Below the pieces are notes generated by a model. That model was given only the letters and a program-made list of their open reading frames with translations, did no database searches and was not told the DNA's origin. DNA of 7,556 bases from Planctomycetota bacterium (lineage in GTDB: Bacteria; Planctomycetota; Planctomycetia; Gemmatales; Gemmataceae): NCBI GenBank assembly GCA_016200155.1, contig JACQFG010000129.1, positions 1 through 7,556 on the forward strand, written 5' to 3'. Positions 1 through 4,343 of this stretch are shown piece after piece. Each line of letters starts with the position of its first letter. The stretch's first letter is position 1. Position numbers and translations under genes: made by a program.

Positions 1-483
1 GCCGCCGTCACTTTCACGTCGGTCTGTAAGAGTTCCGGCGTCCCCGACAAGTCTCGCACTTGGTCGCGTGTCGTTGAGACGACGACCCTGGTCGCGGTGT
101 CGCCCGATCGCATCGAACTCCGCATCGAGATGACGGATGAGTTCGAAATGAACTTCGAGCCCGGCGTCAAGCAGAAGATCGTGCGGATGCCGCGGAAGGT
201 AACGCATACCCGGCTCATGGACGCTCCCCCGCCCGGCAGTCCGGAGGGGAAGATCGTCGAGCAAAGCGAGAAGATGATCAAGGTGGACGGCAAGCCCCTC
301 AAGGCCAAGTACAAGAAGGTCGAGGAAACGAACATCGATGCCGAGGGAAGCGTCCATACCATTCAGACGTGGACGAGCGACGATATTCCCGGCGGGTTGA
401 TCCGGCAGGAGCAGGAGATGACCGGCACCTACTGGTTCGAGTACCGCGCCGAACTGACGACACTAATCAAGTCCAAGAAATAG
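1..483 (+). CDS. Hypothetical protein, 3' part only (probable secreted planctomycete protein)
   Basis: The reading frame is open from the first base of the window to the TAG at 481-483, giving 160 residues of a protein whose beginning is missing. A GTG at 97 could be read as a start. However, the frame upstream of it codes in the same style (alternating Thr/Val/Ser, with Trp at codon 21), and no good ribosome-binding site precedes it, so I treat the gene as cut by the window edge. The visible part is polar and rich in Lys, Glu and Thr, with alternating patterns expected of beta strands and no membrane segment. Near the end is a DDIPGGLIRQE segment preceded by TWTS. Small exported planctomycete proteins of unknown function often carry a similar 'W-x-S-D-x-(V/I)-P-G-G-(L/V)-(V/I)-R' stretch; that parallel is from memory. 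The function is unknown. Confidence 0.75.
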   Translation, partial: AAVTFTSVCKSSGVPDKSRTWSRVVETTTLVAVSPDRIELRIEMTDEFEMNFEPGVKQKIVRMPRKVTHTRLMDAPPPGSPEGKIVEQSEKMIKVDGKPLKAKYKKVEETNIDAEGSVHTIQTWTSDDIPGGLIRQEQEMTGTYWFEYRAELTTLIKSKK

Positions 484-546
484 AACGCCCAATCGTAGCA
501 GAGAAAGGCGACATTGAGCGCGGCCGAACCATGACGTGCCACTTGA

Positions 547-599
547 CCGGGCCGGCATGACGGCTCTTCGAGACATGGCGTTCCTTGCAGCCGGCCCGG
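547..599. repeat. 10-bp GC inverted repeat in the intergenic gap
   Basis: CCGGGCCGGC at 547-556 and its exact reverse complement at 590-599 could form a 10-bp GC stem with a 33-base loop. It lies 64 bases after the stop of the first gene. No T-run follows, so it is not a classical intrinsic terminator; it could be a weak transcript-end structure or chance in GC-rich DNA. Nothing else recognisable lies in the 484-719 gap. Confidence 0.35.
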
Positions 600-708
600 C
601 AGGTGAACGCAGTTGTTCGGCCCACTTGCAAATACTCTTTCTGTGGTAATCGGTCGTGCTGTCCGGATCGTCTTGATCCTGAGAGTTCTGCCCACCGTCG
701 TTACCTAC

Positions 709-713
709 GGAGG
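709..713 (+). promoter_or_regulatory. Ribosome-binding site that fixes the start at 720
   Basis: GGAGG lies 6 bases before the ATG at 720. The frame is open further upstream to a TTG at 585, but that position has no such site, and only the ATG at 720 puts a signal peptide at the N-terminus. Confidence 0.75.
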
Positions 714-719
714 TTCGTC

Positions 720-1712
720 ATGACACGACTTTTCCTGGCCTCGATCGCCGTCGTCAGCGCGCTCGCTGTGGTTCCCTGTGCTGGGGAAGCGCAGAAGCCG
801 ACGCCGAAGAAGGGCGCCCTGCCAAGATCCAACCAGGTGTACGTCAAGATCATCTGGCCCACCGACCCGGCGGCCCGCGACAAGGACCGACCCGTCGTCG
901 AGTCCTGGATCGCGGAGCAGCTCAAGAAGCGCGGGGAGTCCAAATTCACCGCCGTGACCGCGTGGGTGCCTCTTGCTGCTAAGGGGGAAGAATCCACGCG
1001 GGTGTGGAATGGGGGCCTAGCCGATAGGAATGCCATATGTCCCGTGGCCGGACACATTGTTGAACGCACCGATGGCCACATCAAAGTGGTCCTTGATGGA
1101 TGGACACCGGGTTACAAGAAAGTGACCGTTTCACTGAAGGATGAACCGGGTAGCCGCGAGATCGCGGCAGTCGCATGGCCCAAGACGGAGCAAGGGATGC
1201 CCTATGTGGCCGTGCTCATCGGTCCACCGCCTGAAAAACCCGCCGCGAAAGCGGAGGAACCGACGCCGAAGAAGGGCGCCCTGCCAAAATCCAACCAGGT
1301 GTACGTGAAGATCATCCTGCCCACCGACCCGGCGACCCGCGCCAAGGATCGGCCAGTCGTGGAGTCCTGGATCGCGGAGCAGCTCAAGAAGCGCGGGCAG
1401 GCCAAATTCACCGCCGCGACCGCGTGGGTGCCTCTTGCTGTCAAGGGGGAAGAAGAATTTCCCACGCACGCGTGGGATGGGAACCTGGACGGTAAGGGAT
1501 GGGGATGTCCCACGACGGGACGGATTGTTGAACGGGCGGATGGCCGCATCAAGGTGCTCCTTTGGGGATGGGGGCCCGGTGGCGACAAGGTGACCGTTTC
1601 ACTGAAGGATGAACCGGGTAGCCGCGCGATTGCGGCAGCCGAGGAAGTCAAGTATGATAGCGGGCTGCCCTATGTAGCCGTCCTCATCGGTCCACCGCCT
1701 GAAAAGAAATAG
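720..1712 (+). CDS. Secreted protein made of two tandem homologous units, function unknown
   Basis: The product has 330 residues. The ATG at 720 is chosen because GGAGG sits 6 bases upstream and the N-terminus is then a good Sec signal peptide: Arg3, a hydrophobic core over residues 4-18, and likely cleavage near CAGEA|Q (after Ala24). No lipobox fits the cysteine at 20. The mature protein is two copies of one unit, residues about 27-173 and 181-329, joined by a short Ala/Glu/Lys linker. I count about three quarters identity between them by eye. Each unit runs PTPKKGALP, NQVYVKII, a DRPVVESWIAEQLKKRG helix, a TAWVPLA strand, a variable middle, KVTVSLKDEPGSR, and a closing PYVAVLIGPPPEK. The second unit carries two extra residues in the variable part. 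I do not recognise the family and see no catalytic motif. The repeated Pro/Lys-rich ends look like linkers between small beta-rich domains. It is preceded by a 236-base gap, so it is probably transcribed alone. Confidence 0.85.
   Translation: MTRLFLASIAVVSALAVVPCAGEAQKPTPKKGALPRSNQVYVKIIWPTDPAARDKDRPVVESWIAEQLKKRGESKFTAVTAWVPLAAKGEESTRVWNGGLADRNAICPVAGHIVERTDGHIKVVLDGWTPGYKKVTVSLKDEPGSREIAAVAWPKTEQGMPYVAVLIGPPPEKPAAKAEEPTPKKGALPKSNQVYVKIILPTDPATRAKDRPVVESWIAEQLKKRGQAKFTAATAWVPLAVKGEEEFPTHAWDGNLDGKGWGCPTTGRIVERADGRIKVLLWGWGPGGDKVTVSLKDEPGSRAIAAAEEVKYDSGLPYVAVLIGPPPEKK
798..1237 (+). repeat. Tandem coding repeat, unit 1
   Basis: First copy of an internal gene duplication. Its start matches 1260 onward with an offset of 462 bases and its end matches 1705 with an offset of 468, so the second copy has six extra bases. 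The first ~220 bases and the last ~40 are almost unchanged between copies, while the stretch around 990-1060 has diverged. Confidence 0.85.
1260..1705 (+). repeat. Tandem coding repeat, unit 2
   Basis: Second copy of the duplication. It has two extra codons, giving EEEFPTHAWDG where unit 1 has EESTRVWNG. The reading frame is kept across both copies, so both appear to be translated as domains of one protein. Confidence 0.85.
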
Positions 1713-1853
1713 CTTCCGCTTCCCGGCGGCGCCTGCTTGGGTCGGTGCAGTGGTCTGCGCGACGTGATCTTCGTGACGCGGCGCCAGCGGCTGCACTTGA
1801 GCTGGGGGGGTCGCCGGCAGGCGTCGAAGTTGTGCTGACTTGGAGGCAGTCCG

Positions 1854-2351
1854 ATGGGCGATCAGGGTGCGACGGTTCAACCCCTGAGCGATTGGCTTCA
1901 AGTCCCTCGCGCTCTCGAAGTTGCGATCGAGGGTCTTACCGATGACGACCTCAATCTGAGAGGCGGGACGAACGGCTGGTCGATCCGAGAAACCGTGCAC
2001 CATCTGGTCGAGTCCAACGTGGTGGCGTGCACCATCGTGATCGCTGCGGTGGGCACGGGCGGTTGCACGTTCGATTGCGCGTGGCTGAACCCGGACCGGG
2101 CGTGGATGGAGCGGATGGGGTACCGTGGGGCGGTGGCTCCGGCCATCGCGGTGTTGTCACCATTGTGCCGCTATGTAAGCGAGCTTCTCAGTGCTGCCCC
2201 CGATGGTCTGCGACGCGAGATCAAACTCCTCGGCACTCCTGGCACAGAGCCTTACGCGATGACTGTCGAGGAGATGATCCGCCTGGAAGTGGAACACGCG
2301 CGGCACCACTTGCAGGAGGTAGATGACATGCTGAAGCAGCGTCCGCGCTAA
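1854..2351 (+). CDS. DinB/YfiT-like putative metal-binding four-helix-bundle protein
   Basis: The product has 165 residues and the usual length for a single DinB-like domain. The ATG at 1854 has GGAGG 7 bases upstream (1842-1846). There is no signal peptide, so it is cytoplasmic. The family signatures are an N-terminal helix ending in 'G-L-T-D-D-D-L', then GWSIRETVHHLVES (residues 41-54; His49/His50) and, near the C-terminus, HARHHLQEV (His148, His151, His152). In DinB/YfiT proteins one histidine from the 'VHHL' helix and two from the C-terminal 'HxxHH' helix bind a divalent metal. The layout here fits that set, which supports an intact metal site. Members of the superfamily include thiol-dependent transferases and hydrolases as well as many proteins of unknown role, so no substrate can be named. 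The segment between residues 60 and 90 contains CTFDCAWLNPDRAW, where YfiT-type proteins have the variable loop near the active site. The gene stands alone, with gaps of 141 bases upstream and 123 downstream. Confidence 0.85.
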   Translation: MGDQGATVQPLSDWLQVPRALEVAIEGLTDDDLNLRGGTNGWSIRETVHHLVESNVVACTIVIAAVGTGGCTFDCAWLNPDRAWMERMGYRGAVAPAIAVLSPLCRYVSELLSAAPDGLRREIKLLGTPGTEPYAMTVEEMIRLEVEHARHHLQEVDDMLKQRPR

Positions 2352-2474
2352 TGGGCCGGGTCGCCTAACTTGTCAGGTTTGCCGCCGAACCAATCTCAGC
2401 AGCAGCACGGCGGGGCATGGACCGCGGATAAAGGGGACATCCAGGTTTTTGGACCCGCGCGAAAGGGATCAACC

Positions 2475-2882
2475 ATGCCTCTCGTCGATTGCTCGGCCTG
2501 CGGCAAGCAAATCGCCGACGACGCGGCGGCGTGTCCGCACTGCGGGGCGTCGGCGGGCAGGTCCGGCGGCGGGCACGGTCTGCCGGTGTGGGGCAAGTTG
2601 CTCCTGTTCCTTCTGCTCTTCGCGATTCCCGTGGGCATCCTCATCGCGACCAAGCCGTCGGAGGCCGACCTCCGGCAAGCGGTCCGGGATCGGGGCATGG
2701 AACTCCAGGCCAAGGGGATGATGAACCCGTTCGCCTTGATCGACACGCCGGCATACGCCGGGCGGTTCACCTATCATAACTACTTGTTCGCTTCCGAACT
2801 CAAGTTCACCCGCGACGACGAGAAGGTCGTCACGGTCGCGTCGGGGCAGATGGGCAGCATCACCGTCGCGGAGCGCTGGTAG
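2475..2882 (+). CDS. Zinc-ribbon, single-pass membrane protein
   Basis: The product has 135 residues. I take the ATG at 2475 because the zinc ribbon then begins at residue 6 and a GGGA-type site (within 2462-2468) lies at a suitable distance. The frame is open to a TTG at 2370, but the extra residues are low-complexity and look untranslated. Domain order: a zinc ribbon with CSAC and CPHC pairs (Cys6, Cys9, Cys20, Cys23, ten residues between pairs); a Gly-rich linker; one membrane helix over about residues 38-58; then a ~75-residue C-terminal domain that includes AYAGRFTYHNYLFASELKF and ends in GQMGSITVAERW. A cytosolic zinc ribbon, membrane helix and small outer beta domain form a common bacterial layout. 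The C-terminal part recalls DUF4359-like small membrane-attached domains in outline ('NYLxFS ... G.xG'), but I cannot confirm that family. The stop is 17 bases before the next start, so the two genes are probably one transcript. Confidence 0.8.
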   Translation: MPLVDCSACGKQIADDAAACPHCGASAGRSGGGHGLPVWGKLLLFLLLFAIPVGILIATKPSEADLRQAVRDRGMELQAKGMMNPFALIDTPAYAGRFTYHNYLFASELKFTRDDEKVVTVASGQMGSITVAERW

Positions 2883-2899
2883 GAGGCACGAAGGTTACC

Positions 2900-3556
2900 A
2901 TGGGACGCCGATCAAAACAAATGCTCGGAACCGCCGCGCTCGGCCTCTTGCTGGCGGTCCTTGTCGGCTGCCCCGAGGATCCCGCGCGCATTGAACGCTC
3001 GCCCAACGGAAAGTTCATGGTCAAGGCGGGCCGCGGCAAAACGCGCGTACTTACCACCAATGACCCCCCGAAGGAGCTGTGGACCATCGACGGGGTCACC
3101 TTGGAAAAATGCATCGTTGCCGATGACGGCGAAACCGTGGCGGTCCTGCGGCGTTCGCACGGCGAGCCGCCCTCGGGGGACCACATTGCCTTACGCCTGG
3201 TCCATCGCGAGCGCGGCGAGATCAAGGCGTACAAGCTCAAGGAGCTGTGCGATGATTTCGACACCGTGGGAGACATGCGTCTGGGCCGATTGATCGACCT
3301 GGTCCAGTGGTATCGCTCCGATGCGATGCGCGGCGACAAGCTGGTGGTGACGACGGTTGACCATTTCGAACTCCAGATCTCCCTGAAAACGGGCGCCATC
3401 GTTTCCAAAGAGAAAGTCATGAGCTTCGGCGAAAAATGCCTGATCGTGCTCGGTGGATGCGTTGTGGTCGTGTTGATCGGCACCGGCACGTTGGTCTTCA
3501 TCGCGGTCGCCGTGTTCAAACGCAGCGGCAGAACAGCGGAGCCGCCCATGCAGTAG
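2900..3556 (+). CDS. Putative lipoprotein with a C-terminal membrane helix, function unknown
   Basis: The product has 218 residues. The N-terminus has Arg3, Arg4 and Lys6, a hydrophobic core and a clear lipobox L-V-G-C with Cys24, so the protein should be exported, lipidated and cleaved before Cys24. The exported part contains SPNGKFMVKAGRGKTR and VADDGETVAVLRRS, like the 'D-D-G-x-x-V-A-V' strands of WD40/beta-propeller-like planctomycete proteins, but there are too few such strands for a propeller. Residues 180-206 form a second long hydrophobic helix followed by KRSGR, which is unusual in a lipoprotein; the positive tail predicts a cytoplasmic C-terminus. The start at 2900 follows AGGAGG (2881-2886, rather far) and AAGG (2891-2894, close). 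The AGGAGG overlaps the stop of the preceding zinc-ribbon gene, which suggests co-translation. The family is not recognised; the two membrane proteins may work together, but only their adjacency says so. Confidence 0.8.
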   Translation: MGRRSKQMLGTAALGLLLAVLVGCPEDPARIERSPNGKFMVKAGRGKTRVLTTNDPPKELWTIDGVTLEKCIVADDGETVAVLRRSHGEPPSGDHIALRLVHRERGEIKAYKLKELCDDFDTVGDMRLGRLIDLVQWYRSDAMRGDKLVVTTVDHFELQISLKTGAIVSKEKVMSFGEKCLIVLGGCVVVVLIGTGTLVFIAVAVFKRSGRTAEPPMQ

Positions 3557-3579
3557 GCGGCGTCGCATGGCGCCGCTTA

Positions 3580-3680
3580 GGCGACCGGCAAAAGCAAATG
3601 TACCAATCACGACGCGGAGCGTCGTGCCACATTGTGGCACGACGCTCCGCGTCGTGGTTTTTTTTCTTCTGCCGGTCGCC
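3580..3680. mobile_element. Compound palindrome, candidate MITE-like element flanked by TTA
   Basis: The outer arms GGCGACCGGCA (3580-3590) and TGCCGGTCGCC (3670-3680) are exact inverted repeats, with a few more pairs extending inward. They enclose a nearly concentric inner palindrome (3608-3656). Immediately outside both ends is the direct triplet TTA (3577-3579 and 3681-3683), as expected for a 3-base target-site duplication. The element encodes no protein. It fits a small non-autonomous element or a REP-type repeat. The three-base duplication is weak evidence alone, and I cannot test for other copies. Confidence 0.45.
3605..3665 (+). terminator. Long perfect hairpin with T-run, likely terminator for the 2475-3556 pair
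   Basis: Positions 3608-3631 pair perfectly with 3633-3656 (24 bp, extendable to 27 with one G-T pair), and eight T residues (3658-3665) follow. That is the form of an intrinsic terminator reading on the plus strand, about 50 bases after the stop at 3556. The stem is far longer than typical terminators and belongs to the larger palindromic element, so termination may be a side effect. Each arm is itself a palindrome: CACGACGC and GCGTCGTG around GGA on the left and around TCC on the right. Confidence 0.55.
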
Positions 3681-3748
3681 TTACTGCGTGCGCGGCTCCT
3701 TGCCGCAAAGATAATTCCCATGGACGGCGGCTTCTGCAATAAGATAAC

Positions 3749-3783
3749 AGGAGAGCGATAATGCCTATACTTCCTTGAAGGAG
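3749..3783 (+). promoter_or_regulatory. Near-duplicated ribosome-binding/start region with a five-codon mini-ORF
   Basis: AGGAG (3749-3753) is followed 7 bases later by ATG (3761), opening a five-codon frame (M-P-I-L-P) that stops at TGA 3776-3778. The stop overlaps AAGGAG (3778-3783), the ribosome-binding site of the next gene, which starts at 3788. The two initiation regions resemble each other: AGGAGAGCGATAATG against AGGAGCGATATG. This could be a leader peptide giving translational coupling, or the trace of a small duplication. Confidence 0.4.
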
Positions 3784-3787
3784 CGAT

Positions 3788-4174
3788 ATGAGCGATTTCA
3801 ATGATCCCGCGCCGATTGCGACTCCGGAGCAGTACCGGAGCGCCCTCCTGGCGGCGCGCCAGCGCATGACCGACGTCCAGTTGAAGATGCTGCAAACCCA
3901 TTGCAAATCGACGGAGCACACGACGTCGCTGGATCAACTCGCGGAAAAGACCGGACTGCCGAACCCGTCGGCGGCGCGGACGGCGTACCGGAACTACGCT
4001 CACCTGATTGCGGACCATCTGAAGTACATGCCGGGCCTTGTCTCCAACAAGCCGATGTGGCTCTACGCCATCGCCTACGGCCTGCCGGACTCGAACGGCA
4101 AGCTCGACGGGAATTACGAATGGATCATGCGCCCCGAACTCGTGCAGGCGCTGGAAGCGATGCGCTGGGCGTAG
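3788..4174 (+). CDS. Small putative helix-turn-helix domain protein, function unknown
   Basis: The product has 128 residues and starts at the ATG at 3788 with AAGGAG four bases before it. It has no signal peptide or membrane segment, so it should be cytoplasmic. Residues 14-38 form one or two helices (YRSALLAARQRMTDVQLKML). Residues 46-78 read as a helix-turn-helix or winged-helix core: TSLDQLAEKTGLPNPSAAR, then AYRNYAHLIADHL. After a Pro-rich break comes MWLYAIAYGLPD, and the end is EWIMRPELVQALEAMRWA. From memory, this pattern ('LA...G......aa...Y..L...i...L ... W.lRPE...AL..l.W') occurs as a stand-alone protein and as a domain beside HNH-endonuclease or restriction-type proteins of unknown mechanism; I cannot confirm it here. 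A long palindrome lies upstream and a second one touches its stop codon, so the gene may sit in a repeat-bracketed insertion. DNA binding is an inference from the fold pattern only. Confidence 0.75.
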   Translation: MSDFNDPAPIATPEQYRSALLAARQRMTDVQLKMLQTHCKSTEHTTSLDQLAEKTGLPNPSAARTAYRNYAHLIADHLKYMPGLVSNKPMWLYAIAYGLPDSNGKLDGNYEWIMRPELVQALEAMRWA

Positions 4175-4230
4175 GGACAAGCGGCTCGCTTGTCCCGGGG
4201 CATCCCAGGGACAAGCGAGCCGCTTGTCCC
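4174..4230. repeat. Double palindrome abutting the stop codon of the 3788-4174 gene
   Basis: Positions 4174-4196 and 4208-4230 are exact 23-base reverse complements separated by 11 bases. Each half is also a palindrome in itself: GGGACAAGCG and CGCTTGTCCC flank GCT in the left half and AGC in the right half. The unit GGGACAAGCG thus appears four times in alternating orientation. The first base is the last base of the TAG stop at 4172-4174. No T-run follows directly (the next is at 4245-4249), so it is not a standard terminator, though it may protect or end the transcript. It resembles REP-type dispersed repeats. Confidence 0.65.
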
Positions 4231-4343
4231 CACGGCAACTCGGCGTTTTTCATCATTTTTCGCTGGCTTCCGTGGCGGCGTCGGTGTAGCGTGGGAGCAA
4301 CGATTTCTCATCCGCTTCACCTCGGGCCGAACGGGAGTTTCTC

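Noticed and set aside
97..99. GTG at 97 as the true start of the first gene
   Set aside because: The same frame is open and coding-like back to base 1 and the GTG has no convincing ribosome-binding site, so the gene more likely starts before the window.
585..719. N-terminal extension of the tandem-unit protein to a TTG at 585
   Set aside because: The extension would bury the signal peptide, and GGAGG at 709-713 points to the ATG at 720.
2363..2369. GCCTAAC after the DinB-like gene as an integron attC core (RYYYAAC)
   Set aside because: No matching GTTRRRY partner lies within the following 120 bases, and there is no paired stem, so a chance match is likely.
2370..2474. N-terminal extension of the zinc-ribbon protein to a TTG at 2370
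   Set aside because: The added residues are Gln/Gly-rich and unlike a protein N-terminus. The ATG at 2475 puts the zinc ribbon at the start, as is usual.
3567..3761. Short open frames running through the first palindrome on both strands
   Set aside because: They arise because a long perfect palindrome keeps frames open. They begin without ribosome-binding sites and encode only the repeat.
4114..4320. Short open frames through the second palindrome on both strands
   Set aside because: The translated text is the palindrome read both ways, and the frames overlap the real gene ending at 4174.
4232..4343. Promoter for the WD40 gene in the 112-base gap
   Set aside because: There are T-rich stretches (around 4245-4260) but no -35/-10 pair that I can defend, and planctomycete promoters are poorly defined by eye.
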